DNA of 5,067 nucleotides from Acidiferrobacteraceae bacterium. GTDB lineage: Bacteria; Pseudomonadota; Gammaproteobacteria; Arenicellales; UBA868. Location of the stretch: assembly GCA_002731295.1 (NCBI GenBank), contig PCBE01000094.1, forward strand, positions 1-5,067, given 5' to 3'. Position numbers and translations under genes: made by a program. Positions 1-5,067 of the stretch are shown here, piece by piece. Each line of letters begins with the position of its first letter. Position 1 is the first letter of the stretch. The notes beneath the pieces are model-generated. The model was not told where the DNA came from and searched no databases. It was given only the letters and a program-made list of their open reading frames with translations.

Positions 1-204
1 TGTGCTGGTGATTGTGTTTGCGACAGTCGGCGCGCTGGGAACATCTTCCGTGTTCACTGCGATGGCTTGGCCCTGCCCGGATTGCTGAGCCGTTTGGGAC
101 ATCGTCGGCACTACGGGTGTTACGTTATGTTCGACCCAGGCCTGCCAAATCAGGACCAGCACCAGCGCTAAGCCGGTAAACAGGATGAGTCTCTGGAAAT
201 CCAC
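1..204 (-). CDS. yidC: Membrane protein insertase YidC, N-terminal part (cut by window edge)
   Basis: YidC inserts and folds inner-membrane proteins, alone or with the Sec translocon. Only the first 68 codons are present; the rest lies left of base 1. Reading leftward from a GTG at 204, the protein begins VDFQRLILFTGLALVLVLIW. This fits the usual proteobacterial YidC start (Met-Asp-x-Gln-Arg) followed by the first transmembrane helix, about residues 6-24. After it comes a Gln/Ser/Thr/Val-rich stretch, as expected for the start of the variable periplasmic domain. The GTG start is chosen because it gives the family's N-terminus exactly; no good Shine-Dalgarno precedes it. It lies 10 bp after the yidD stop, so translation may be coupled to yidD. 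Gene identity rests on the N-terminus plus the classic rpmH-rnpA-yidD-yidC order. Confidence 0.93.
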   Translation of the reverse strand, partial: MDFQRLILFTGLALVLVLIWQAWVEHNVTPVVPTMSQTAQQSGQGQAIAVNTEDVPSAPTVANTITST

Positions 205-214
205 TTTTAGCGCG

Positions 215-460
215 TCAGTGGTGCAAACAACCGGAGTTGCCTGTGTTCTCGCCCGGCACCATGTCCACACCACCTGGGTGCCAGGGGTTGCAGCGGATCA
301 GCCGACGCAGTGTCAGCCAGATGCCGCGGGTTATGCCGTGACGCTCGATTGCCTCTATGGCGTAGGACGAACACGTGGGATAGAAACGGCAAGTCGGCCC
401 CAATAACGGACTGATCAGGTAGCGATATCCGCGCAGCGCTGCTGTGACTACTTGCCGCAT
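215..460 (-). CDS. yidD: Membrane protein insertion efficiency factor YidD
   Basis: YidD is a small inner-membrane-associated protein that helps YidC-dependent insertion; its exact mechanism is not settled. The 81-residue product has the family hallmarks: [20 protein letters not shown] near residues 12-31, with the [11 protein letters not shown] cysteine motif, then [14 protein letters not shown] at about residues 55-68. Length is normal (usually 70-85). The ATG at 460 is preferred over an in-frame upstream start at 514, because the family begins a few residues before the YRYLISP segment and the longer form would only extend back into rnpA. The first 13 bases overlap the 3' end of rnpA in another frame, and a purine stretch (GAAAGAAAA) just before the ATG can act as a weak ribosome site inside rnpA. 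Translational coupling with rnpA is likely. Confidence 0.95.
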   Translation of the reverse strand: MRQVVTAALRGYRYLISPLLGPTCRFYPTCSSYAIEAIERHGITRGIWLTLRRLIRCNPWHPGGVDMVPGENTGNSGCLHH

Positions 461-804
461 TTTTCTTTCACCCGTATCCAGTGACCAAAAAGACTTCGAT
501 CGACCTGTAAGCACCCGGTTTCATTGGCTTCCTGCCGAGCGATTACCACCAAGTCCAAACCAGCCAGTGGTTGTTTATGATAACGAAAGGATTCTCGTAC
601 CCGGCGCTTCAGTCGATTGCGCCGCACCGCTTTAGTGGACACTCGCCGGGAGACTGTGATGCCTAGCCGCGCGCCGCCTGTTGGTCGTTTCGCCGCATAA
701 ACAGTAAACAGTTGATCATCGCTACGGCATCGTTTTGCGATCGTCGTGCGGTAATCCTCGCTGTGTAGGAGGCGTTCGCTTCGCATGAAGCGGGCATTAC
801 TCAC
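448..804 (-). CDS. rnpA: Ribonuclease P protein component
   Basis: RnpA is the protein cofactor of RNase P, which with the catalytic RNA (rnpB, not in this window) removes 5' leaders from precursor tRNAs. The 118-residue basic protein carries the signature [17 protein letters not shown] at about residues 58-74, the conserved RNR helix that contacts RNA. The N-terminal FMRSERLL corresponds to the FPRELRLL-type segment of E. coli RnpA. The GTG start at 804 is preferred to the ATG at 786: it leaves six residues before the conserved Phe, as in E. coli. No convincing Shine-Dalgarno is visible for either. It lies 26 bp downstream of rpmH, with which it is normally co-transcribed, and overlaps yidD by 13 bp. 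The length is typical. Confidence 0.96.
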   Translation of the reverse strand: MSNARFMRSERLLHSEDYRTTIAKRCRSDDQLFTVYAAKRPTGGARLGITVSRRVSTKAVRRNRLKRRVRESFRYHKQPLAGLDLVVIARQEANETGCLQVDRSLFGHWIRVKEKCGK

Positions 805-830
805 TACCGGTGGCTAACGTCGCCCGGCTC

Positions 831-965
831 TCAGGCGCTGAGCTGCGCCCGGCCTTTCGACCGGCGCGCGTTGATCACGGCTCGTCCTGCGCGTGTTTTC
901 ATTCGCGCCCTGAAACCATGTCGTCGTTTTCGTTTGACTTCACTGGGCTGGAAAGTGCGCTTCAT
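831..965 (-). CDS. rpmH: 50S ribosomal protein L34
   Basis: L34 is a very small, highly basic protein of the large ribosomal subunit. Reading leftward from the ATG at 965 gives exactly 44 codons and a TGA at 831-833. The product starts [20 protein letters not shown] and ends in [11 protein letters not shown], with the universal KRTFQPS start, the HGFRARM core and the Arg-rich GRAVINARR segment. A GGGA element about 9 bases upstream is a plausible ribosome site. This is the first gene of the leftward rpmH-rnpA-yidD-yidC cluster, and its own promoter is visible at 1012-1041. It is too short for ordinary ORF length cut-offs and is easily missed; overlapping frames on the plus strand are spurious. 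The length equals the usual L34 size in proteobacteria. Confidence 0.97.
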   Translation of the reverse strand: MKRTFQPSEVKRKRRHGFRARMKTRAGRAVINARRSKGRAQLSA

Positions 966-1011
966 AAGGCGTATCCCGAATTCTTTGGTCGGCTCTCGAA
1001 AAAGGCGTCGG

Positions 1012-1041
1012 ACTTTACTCGTAATTATGGCGTAATGTCAA
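1012..1041 (-). promoter_or_regulatory. Probable sigma-70 promoter of rpmH operon
   Basis: On the minus strand a perfect -35 hexamer TTGACA (1041-1036) is followed after 18 bp by TAAAGT (1017-1012, four of six matches to TATAAT). Transcription would start near 1005 and give a leader of about 40 bases before rpmH. A perfect DnaA box lies 25 bp upstream of the -35, so DnaA could influence this promoter as well as dnaA. The call is from hexamer match and position only. Confidence 0.65.
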
Positions 1042-1066
1042 TGTTTTTAGGTAGTCTCCTGTGTTC

Positions 1067-1075
1067 TGTGGATAA
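1067..1075 (-). promoter_or_regulatory. DnaA box 1 (perfect consensus)
   Basis: The plus strand reads TGTGGATAA, the exact complement of the high-affinity DnaA box TTATCCACA. It sits in the divergent rpmH/dnaA intergenic region, 28 bp before a second identical copy in the same orientation. It can serve in origin recognition, dnaA autoregulation, or both. Confidence 0.9.
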
Positions 1076-1094
1076 ATAATATTAGGATAATTGC

Positions 1095-1103
1095 TGTGGA
1101 TAA
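1095..1103 (-). promoter_or_regulatory. DnaA box 2 (perfect consensus), over the likely dnaA -35
   Basis: This is a second exact TGTGGATAA (TTATCCACA on the minus strand). It overlaps the TGGATA hexamer proposed as the -35 of the dnaA promoter, so bound DnaA would be expected to block RNA polymerase. That is the usual logic of dnaA autorepression. The surrounding 1071-1123 is AT-rich. Confidence 0.88.
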
Positions 1104-1125
1104 CTTTAAAATTATCGTTTACACT
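1097..1125 (+). promoter_or_regulatory. Candidate dnaA promoter
   Basis: TGGATA (1097-1102, four of six matches to TTGACA) and TACACT (1120-1125, four of six matches to TATAAT) are separated by 17 bp. A start near 1132 would give a leader of about 78 bases. An alternative -10, TAAAAT at 1107-1112, has only a weak -35 (AGGATA). The rest of the leader, 1126-1210, is C-rich on the plus strand, with no recognisable Shine-Dalgarno before the GTG and no other gene. Confidence 0.4.
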
Positions 1126-1210
1126 GGCCCCTAAGACAGTCGCCGCCCACTCGCCCCATTAAACCTAAACCGCGCCAGAAGCGCTAGCCACAGACTCCAC
1201 CACTACAACC

Positions 1211-2548
1211 GTGTCTACCACGCTTTGGAAACTTTGCTTAAGTCGTCTCGAAGACGACCTCTCCGCACAACAGTTCAACACCTGGATCCGGCCGCTACAC
1301 GCCGTTGAACATGCCAACGGTCTAACACTGCTCGCACCCAATCGATTTGTGCGCGACTTCGTACACAAAGAATATCTTGGCCTAATTTCTAGCCTGGCAA
1401 CAAACTTTAGCCCCAAACCTGCTGCGGTCAGACTGGATATTGGCAGCGAACAAGCAGGTAACGCTGCTTCGGTCACCGCCGATCAGCAACCGGCGGTCCG
1501 AAACAAAGGTTTAGGTGCTCTGGGTTTTGAAGGCCGTCTCAACCCAGCGTTTACATTTGAGACCCACGTCGAGGGTAAATCCAACCAACTCGCCCGGGCG
1601 GCTGCCAGCCAGGTCGGAGAAAACCCGGGGCAAGCCTATAACCCATTGTTTCTTTACGGGGGTGTCGGTCTGGGCAAAACACACCTGATGCAGGCTGCCG
1701 GCAATCTGACCCGGCAACTTAGGCCAGATGCCAAAGTCCTGTACGTACACTCGGAAAGGTTTGTGGCTGATATGGTCAAGGCTTTACAGCATAATGCGAT
1801 CAACGAGTTCAAGCGTTTTTATCGATCTTTGGATGCACTGCTGATTGACGATATTCAGTTCTTTTCGGGGAAAGAGCACTCGCAGGAAGAATTTTTCCAT
1901 ACTTTCAATACGTTACTGGAGGGCCAGCGGCAAGTCGTCATTACCAGTGACCGCTTTCCGCGTGAGATTTCCGGCGTCCAGGAACGTCTAATTTCCCGGT
2001 TTGGCAGCGGCTTGACTGTCCCGATCGACCCACCCGAGCTCGAGACCCGAATGGCCATCTTAAAAAACAAGGCCCAACAAAAAGGCGTAGACCTACCTGA
2101 GGATGTGTGTTTCTTTGTGGCCAAACAGATTCGATCCAATGTTCGGGAACTCGAGGGCGCGCTGCACCGGATTATCGCCAGCGCCAACTTTACCGGGCGC
2201 AGTATCAACACCGGGCTTGCTCGGGAAGCCCTGCGCGATCTGTTGGTCTTTCAGGAACGACAGGTCACCATACAGAATATTCAGAAAGTAGTGGCGGAAT
2301 ACTTCAAGATGCGGATCTCGGACCTTCATTCCAAGCGACGGAACCGCCAGATTACCCGACCGCGCCAAATCGCCATGGCGCTAGCAAAAGAACTCACCAC
2401 CATGAGCTTGCCAGAAATCGGCGATGCGTTCGGGGGTAGAGACCACACAACGGTGTTGCACGCTCAGCGTAAGATCGCCGAGTTGGTCAAGACAGATCCC
2501 AAGATCAGCGAAGACTACCAGAACCTCCATCGACTTCTAGGTGGATAA
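1211..2548 (+). CDS. dnaA: Chromosomal replication initiator protein DnaA
   Basis: DnaA is the AAA+ initiator that binds DnaA boxes, oligomerises with ATP, melts oriC and recruits DnaB helicase. The 445-residue product has the full four-domain layout. Domain I spans about 1-75, with [21 protein letters not shown] matching the family start, including Trp6. A short linker follows (about 76-108). The AAA+ domain has Walker A GGVGLGKT at 150-157, Walker B LLIDD at 210-214, sensor I TSD at 245-247 and the arginine finger in ISRFGSG (Arg263). Domain IV has the DNA-binding signature [11 protein letters not shown] at 408-418. It is about 20 residues shorter than the E. coli protein, mainly in the linker. 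The GTG start gives the exact family N-terminus, although no Shine-Dalgarno is seen. Ser266 replaces the Trp found in E. coli. Probable autoregulation comes from the overlapping DnaA box upstream. Confidence 0.99.
   Translation: MSTTLWKLCLSRLEDDLSAQQFNTWIRPLHAVEHANGLTLLAPNRFVRDFVHKEYLGLISSLATNFSPKPAAVRLDIGSEQAGNAASVTADQQPAVRNKGLGALGFEGRLNPAFTFETHVEGKSNQLARAAASQVGENPGQAYNPLFLYGGVGLGKTHLMQAAGNLTRQLRPDAKVLYVHSERFVADMVKALQHNAINEFKRFYRSLDALLIDDIQFFSGKEHSQEEFFHTFNTLLEGQRQVVITSDRFPREISGVQERLISRFGSGLTVPIDPPELETRMAILKNKAQQKGVDLPEDVCFFVAKQIRSNVRELEGALHRIIASANFTGRSINTGLAREALRDLLVFQERQVTIQNIQKVVAEYFKMRISDLHSKRRNRQITRPRQIAMALAKELTTMSLPEIGDAFGGRDHTTVLHAQRKIAELVKTDPKISEDYQNLHRLLGG
2540..2548 (-). promoter_or_regulatory. 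DnaA box-like site at dnaA stop codon
   Basis: GGTGGATAA, complement TTATCCACC, differs from the perfect box at one base. It includes the TAA stop of dnaA, so chance resemblance is possible. Confidence 0.4.
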
Positions 2549-2617
2549 CGTGTGCGTTTCCAGTGAAAAACTGTGGCATGATTTCCTTTAACGCGGTTTT
2601 CGCGGTACCTTGTTACC

Positions 2618-2626
2618 CTATACACA
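2618..2626 (+). promoter_or_regulatory. DnaA box-like site
   Basis: CTATACACA differs by one base from TTATACACA, a functional box sequence in E. coli oriC. It lies about 35 bp left of the AT-rich core, close to the next candidate. Confidence 0.45.
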
Positions 2627-2629
2627 ATC

Positions 2630-2638
2630 TAATTCACA
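2630..2638 (+). promoter_or_regulatory. DnaA box-like site
   Basis: TAATTCACA differs by one base from TTATTCACA. It starts 12 bp after the preceding box-like site in the same orientation, about one helical turn, a spacing compatible with side-by-side DnaA binding. Confidence 0.42.
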
Positions 2639-2703
2639 ACATTACACACACCCCGTAATTCTAATAACTAATTGTTTTTATTATATAAATATACTTTTTC
2701 AGT

Positions 2704-2712
2704 TTATCAACA
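2704..2712 (+). promoter_or_regulatory. DnaA box-like site at right edge of AT-rich core
   Basis: TTATCAACA differs from TTATCCACA at one position and lies just right of the most AT-rich stretch, 31 bp before the dnaN start. Confidence 0.5.
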
Positions 2713-2742
2713 GCCCTAATTAAAGCAGTAAACAGATTACTT

Positions 2743-3843
2743 ATGAAATTATTAATAGAGCGAGAACAACTACTAACGCCACTTAACACCGTCACCAGTG
2801 TTGTAGAGCGCAGGCAAACCCTACCCATACTGGGAAACGTGTTGATGCAACTAGAGAACAATACCCTCACTTTAGTTGGTACTGACCTGGAAGTGGAAAC
2901 CAGCATTCAAACCACTGTTCTGGAAGGTAGTGATGGTCAGTGTACTGCGACAGCTCGCAAACTCCTCGATATTTGTCGCGCGCTTCCTGATAACGCGAAA
3001 CTGGAATTCAGCGCGGCCGGGGGCAAGCTCAAGATCAAGTCAGGCCAGAGCCGCTTCAGCCTACAAACTCTACCGGCCGCCGATTTCCCGCGGCTTGAGA
3101 CTGAGAACTGGGAAGAGCGAGTGCGCCTGGAGCAATCAGCACTGCGGGGCCTTTTCGACAAAACAGCTTTTTCGATGGCGCAACAAGACGTGCGGTATTT
3201 TTTAAATGGTGTGCTGATTGAGTTGGATGGCGACACGATCAACTCCGTAGCGACGGATGGGCACCGGTTGGCACGCAGCCGAACAAAACTGCCCAGTGCT
3301 GCCGGGTCGCTGCGCCAAGCGATAATCCCCCGAAAGGCCGTTCTGGAACTCGGGCGATTCCTGGCCGACGGCGGAGACGAGATAACGCTGGAACTCAATC
3401 CAAACCATGTGCGATTCAGCCGACCCGGCGCGCAACTGACCAGCAAACTGATAGATGGAAAGTTCCCCGATTACAAAGCGGTCATGTCGCAGGTCCTGTC
3501 ACAGAAAATGGTCGCCGACCGAGAACTGCTTCACGAAGTGCTGGCGAGAACCTCGGTGCTGACAAACGAAAAATATCGGGGTATTCGGTTGGATTTATCC
3601 AAGGGTTCATTAAAGCTGTCGGCCCACAACCCTGACCAAGAAGAAGCTAATGACGAGGTGAGTGTGGAGTATGAAGGTGACAGCCTGGAGATAGGATTCA
3701 ACGTGACTTACCTGATGGATGCGCTTCGGGCCATGTCGACAAAGACCGTGGAAGCGGAGCTGCAGGACGGGAACAGTGGGTGCATGCTCCACGAACCCGA
3801 TGATGATGATACGTTGTACCTGATTATGCCCATGCGATTGTAG
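2743..3843 (+). CDS. dnaN: DNA polymerase III beta subunit (sliding clamp)
   Basis: DnaN forms a ring-shaped homodimer around DNA that tethers polymerase III and serves as a docking platform for repair and replication proteins. The 366-residue product has the same length as the E. coli protein. Family landmarks are the start MKLLIEREQLL, TLPILGNVL (26-34), GTDLEVE (46-52), SRFSLQTLPAADFP (103-116), DVRYFLNG (149-156), ATDGHRLA (170-177), FPDYK (241-245), NEKYRGIRL (275-283), EIGFNVTYL (316-324) and the C-terminal MPMRL (362-366) that lines the client-peptide pocket. The three repeated clamp folds are therefore intact. The ATG at 2743 gives the family N-terminus; no Shine-Dalgarno is visible in the AT-rich leader. 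It follows dnaA by 194 bp and is followed not by recF but by a short spacer with two parS sites, then gyrB. Confidence 0.99.
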   Translation: MKLLIEREQLLTPLNTVTSVVERRQTLPILGNVLMQLENNTLTLVGTDLEVETSIQTTVLEGSDGQCTATARKLLDICRALPDNAKLEFSAAGGKLKIKSGQSRFSLQTLPAADFPRLETENWEERVRLEQSALRGLFDKTAFSMAQQDVRYFLNGVLIELDGDTINSVATDGHRLARSRTKLPSAAGSLRQAIIPRKAVLELGRFLADGGDEITLELNPNHVRFSRPGAQLTSKLIDGKFPDYKAVMSQVLSQKMVADRELLHEVLARTSVLTNEKYRGIRLDLSKGSLKLSAHNPDQEEANDEVSVEYEGDSLEIGFNVTYLMDALRAMSTKTVEAELQDGNSGCMLHEPDDDDTLYLIMPMRL

Positions 3844-3878
3844 AGAAGCTGTACCCAAAAACAGCCCCCGGACGTCGT

Positions 3879-3894
3879 TGTTTCACGTGAAACC
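3879..3894. promoter_or_regulatory. parS: parS site 1 (ParB-binding centromere sequence)
   Basis: TGTTTCACGTGAAACC matches the 16-bp bacterial chromosomal parS palindrome (TGTTTCACGTGAAACA) at 15 positions, differing only in the last base. ParB binds such sites, loads as a CTP-dependent clamp, spreads, and with ParA segregates the origin region. It shares an identical 18-bp block (3876-3893) with the second site, exactly 50 bp downstream. parA and parB are not in this window. Confidence 0.92.
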
Positions 3895-3895
3895 A

Positions 3896-3916
3896 GGGGA
3901 TTGAACCCCAGGGGTT
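3896..3916. repeat. Small G4/C4 inverted repeats between the parS sites
   Basis: Two overlapping dyads share one CCCC arm: GGGG (3896-3899) can pair with CCCC (3906-3909) across six bases, and AACCCC (3904-3909) can pair with GGGGTT (3911-3916) across one base. The heptamer CCAGGGG also occurs directly repeated at 3893 and 3908. There is no T-run after it, so it does not look like an intrinsic terminator on the plus strand. Its function is unknown. Confidence 0.4.
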
Positions 3917-3928
3917 TGGAAGACACGT

Positions 3929-3944
3929 TGTTTCACGTGAAACA
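3929..3944. promoter_or_regulatory. parS: parS site 2 (perfect ParB-binding palindrome)
   Basis: TGTTTCACGTGAAACA is a perfect 16-bp parS palindrome. The symmetry extends to 20 bp, GTTGTTTCACGTGAAACAAC at 3927-3946. It lies 28 bp upstream of the -35 position expected for the gyrB promoter and 83 bp before the gyrB start, so ParB spreading from here would cover gyrB control sequences. Confidence 0.96.
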
Positions 3945-3974
3945 ACAAAAACCCCATAAAACCGCCGTTTTCCC

Positions 3975-4003
3975 GGCTCAGTAACCCTTGTTCGTGATAT
4001 AAT
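3975..4003 (+). promoter_or_regulatory. Probable gyrB promoter with extended -10
   Basis: TGATATAAT at 3995-4003 contains a perfect -10 (TATAAT, 3998-4003) with the TGn extension. The -35 position 17 bp upstream (GGCTCA, 3975-3980) is poor, as often tolerated when the -10 is extended. Transcription would start near 4010, leaving a leader of roughly 18 bases that begins just before the ribosome site. This gives gyrB its own promoter independent of dnaN. Confidence 0.7.
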
Positions 4004-4016
4004 AAAAGCCCGCCAC

Positions 4017-4022
4017 GAGGAG
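4017..4022 (+). promoter_or_regulatory. Strong Shine-Dalgarno of gyrB
   Basis: GAGGAG ends five bases before the ATG at 4028 and fixes the gyrB start. It is the only strong ribosome site in the window; the other genes have weak or no visible ones. Confidence 0.85.
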
Positions 4023-4027
4023 TATTT

Positions 4028-5067
4028 ATGAGCGCTCAACCGGTCTACGACGAAAGCAGTATTAAGGTCCTCAAGGGGTTGGAAGCGGTCCGCAAACGAC
4101 CCGGCATGTATATCGGTGACACCGATGACGGTACTGGCCTTCATCATATGGTTTTTGAGGTGGTCGACAACTCCATAGACGAAGCACTCGCGGGCCACTG
4201 CCAAGAAATTACCGTGACGATACACGCTGACGAGACGGTGTCGGTAGTGGACGACGGTCGGGGTATTCCGACCGGGTTGATCACAGAAGAAGGGCGCTCT
4301 GCGGCGGAAGTCATCATGACCCAACTACACGCGGGGGGAAAATTTGACCAAGATTCCTATAAAGTGTCTGGTGGTTTGCACGGCGTCGGCGTTTCGGTGG
4401 TTAACGCGTTGTCATCCAGCCTCAGGTTAATAATTCATCGGGGTGGTAAAACCTACCGCCAAGATTACCAAGGGGGCGTACCGACTGAACCGCTGACTGA
4501 CATCGGTGACACTACCCGCACGGGCACGGAAGTGCATTTTAGACCCGACCCGCTGGTATTCACAGACCTCGTGTTACACCACGATATTCTGGCGAAGCGG
4601 CTCCGGGAGTTGGCTTTTTTGAATTCGGGTGTTCGGAACAGATTGTTGGACGAACGGGTCGGCACCGAGGAAATTTATGAATATAAAGGTGGAATAAAGG
4701 CGTTTGTCGAACACCTGGGGAGCAAGAAAAACAAGCTTCACCCAACGGTATTAGCAGTTAGTGCGGAACGGGATGGCGTTCAGCTCGATCTCGCGCTGCA
4801 GTGGAACGACGGCTATCAGGAAAATGTTTTTTGCTACACCAACACCATCCCACAGGGCGATGGGGGCACCCATCTTGAGGGGCTGCGCGCCGCCATGACC
4901 AGAACGCTGGGTCGTTATATGGACGAAAGCGGGGCCACGAAGCGCGCCCGGATCGATGTAAAAGGGGAAGACTGTCGAGAGGGCCTGACTGCTGTGCTGT
5001 CGGTGAAAGTCGCGGACCCGAAGTTCTCGTCTCAAACCAAGGAAAAACTGGTTTCTTCAGCTGTCAG
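4028..5067 (+). CDS. gyrB: DNA gyrase subunit B, N-terminal part (cut by window edge)
   Basis: GyrB is the ATPase subunit of gyrase (GyrA2GyrB2), which introduces negative supercoils and relaxes the strain ahead of forks. The frame is open from 4028 to the end: 346 complete codons of about 800. The GHKL ATPase fold is intact: [20 protein letters not shown] near the start, [10 protein letters not shown] with the catalytic Glu44 and Asn48 (E. coli Glu42 and Asn46), DDGRGIP with Asp75 (E. coli Asp73, the adenine and aminocoumarin contact), the lid [13 protein letters not shown] at 115-127, Arg138 (E. coli Arg136) and Thr167 (E. coli Thr165). The transducer domain includes [15 protein letters not shown] and the ATP-contacting QTK loop (336-338). 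The TOPRIM domain lies beyond the window. Very close similarity to E. coli GyrB rather than ParE supports the call. It has its own promoter and a strong ribosome site. Confidence 0.98.
   Translation, partial: MSAQPVYDESSIKVLKGLEAVRKRPGMYIGDTDDGTGLHHMVFEVVDNSIDEALAGHCQEITVTIHADETVSVVDDGRGIPTGLITEEGRSAAEVIMTQLHAGGKFDQDSYKVSGGLHGVGVSVVNALSSSLRLIIHRGGKTYRQDYQGGVPTEPLTDIGDTTRTGTEVHFRPDPLVFTDLVLHHDILAKRLRELAFLNSGVRNRLLDERVGTEEIYEYKGGIKAFVEHLGSKKNKLHPTVLAVSAERDGVQLDLALQWNDGYQENVFCYTNTIPQGDGGTHLEGLRAAMTRTLGRYMDESGATKRARIDVKGEDCREGLTAVLSVKVADPKFSSQTKEKLVSSAV

Larger units (their letters stand above)
2540..2742. other. Candidate oriC / DNA unwinding region between dnaA and dnaN
   Basis: This 194-bp intergenic region (plus the last bases of dnaA) has no gene on either strand. 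It combines several degenerate DnaA boxes (2540, 2618, 2630, 2704) with a core of exceptional AT content: by direct count 2661-2700 has only 5 G or C in 40 bases, and 2661-2742 has 18 in 82. The AT core follows a short C-run (CCCCG at 2651-2655) and a TAA-containing stretch (TAATTCTAATAACTAATT), which resembles the box, GC-rich, DnaA-trio, AT-rich order described for bacterial unwinding elements. No GATC is present. No convincing dnaN promoter and no terminator is seen, so dnaN may be read through from dnaA. Origins at this site, or upstream of dnaA, are both known in related bacteria; which is active here is inference. Confidence 0.6.

Noticed and set aside
371..380. CACGTG core in yidD as a third parS
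   Set aside because: Only the six-base core is present; the flanks do not match the TGTTT/AAACA arms.
810..1079. 89-codon plus-strand open frame over rpmH
   Set aside because: It is the antisense shadow of the well-supported rpmH and its promoter, and its protein has no known motif.
2590..2606. CGCG-GTTTT-CGCG hairpin after dnaA as a terminator
   Set aside because: The stem is only about four base pairs and there is no following T-run, so an intrinsic terminator is not supported.
2672..2695. TTGTTT and TATACT as a dnaN promoter
   Set aside because: The spacing is 12 bp, too short, and in DNA this AT-rich such hexamers arise by chance.
2937..3446. 169-codon minus-strand open frame in dnaN
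   Set aside because: It lies wholly antisense within dnaN, is rich in Ser/Arg as expected from reversed codons, and has no domain.
3981..3996. TTGTTC at 3988-3993 as the gyrB -35
   Set aside because: It lies only four bases from the TATAAT, far too close to act as a -35 for it.
3824..4324. 166-codon minus-strand open frame spanning the dnaN-gyrB spacer and the gyrB start
   Set aside because: Most of it is antisense to gyrB, it runs through both parS sites, and the product shows no recognisable motif. It has no RecF features (no ATP-binding GxNGxGK-type motif), so it is not a relocated or inverted recF.

Overview
The window is a chromosomal replication-origin neighbourhood of a proteobacterium. 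The DnaA, DnaN, GyrB and L34 sequences resemble gammaproteobacterial proteins most, for example GyrB with [15 protein letters not shown] and DnaN of 366 residues ending MPMRL. Two traits recall betaproteobacteria: no recF between dnaN and gyrB, and Ser instead of Trp in the DnaA SRFGSGL motif. I therefore suggest a gammaproteobacterium, perhaps an early-branching one, and do not name a genus.

Layout. Bases 1-965 hold a leftward cluster, read right to left: rpmH (44-aa ribosomal protein L34), rnpA (RNase P protein), yidD (membrane protein insertion efficiency factor) and the first 68 codons of yidC (membrane insertase). Bases 966-1210 are a divergent control region. It contains a leftward rpmH promoter with a perfect TTGACA, two perfect DnaA boxes 28 bp apart, and a probable rightward dnaA promoter whose -35 lies under the second box. 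Then come dnaA (1211-2548), a 194-bp intergenic region (2549-2742) with an extremely AT-rich core and degenerate DnaA boxes (the best candidate for the unwinding part of oriC), dnaN (2743-3843), a 184-bp spacer with two parS centromere sites, and the 5' 346 codons of gyrB (4028 to the window end).

How the parts fit: DnaA binds the boxes, melts the origin and loads the replisome. DnaN is the sliding clamp. GyrB is the ATPase subunit of gyrase, which removes supercoils ahead of the forks. The parS pair is where ParB would nucleate to segregate the newly copied origin. The leftward cluster supplies a ribosomal protein, tRNA 5' processing and membrane protein insertion. No mobile element, CRISPR array, tRNA or rRNA is visible. 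The core genes are ordinary; the notable points are the parS pair in the place usually held by recF, the split arrangement of DnaA boxes, and the absence of GATC sites from both intergenic origin candidates.
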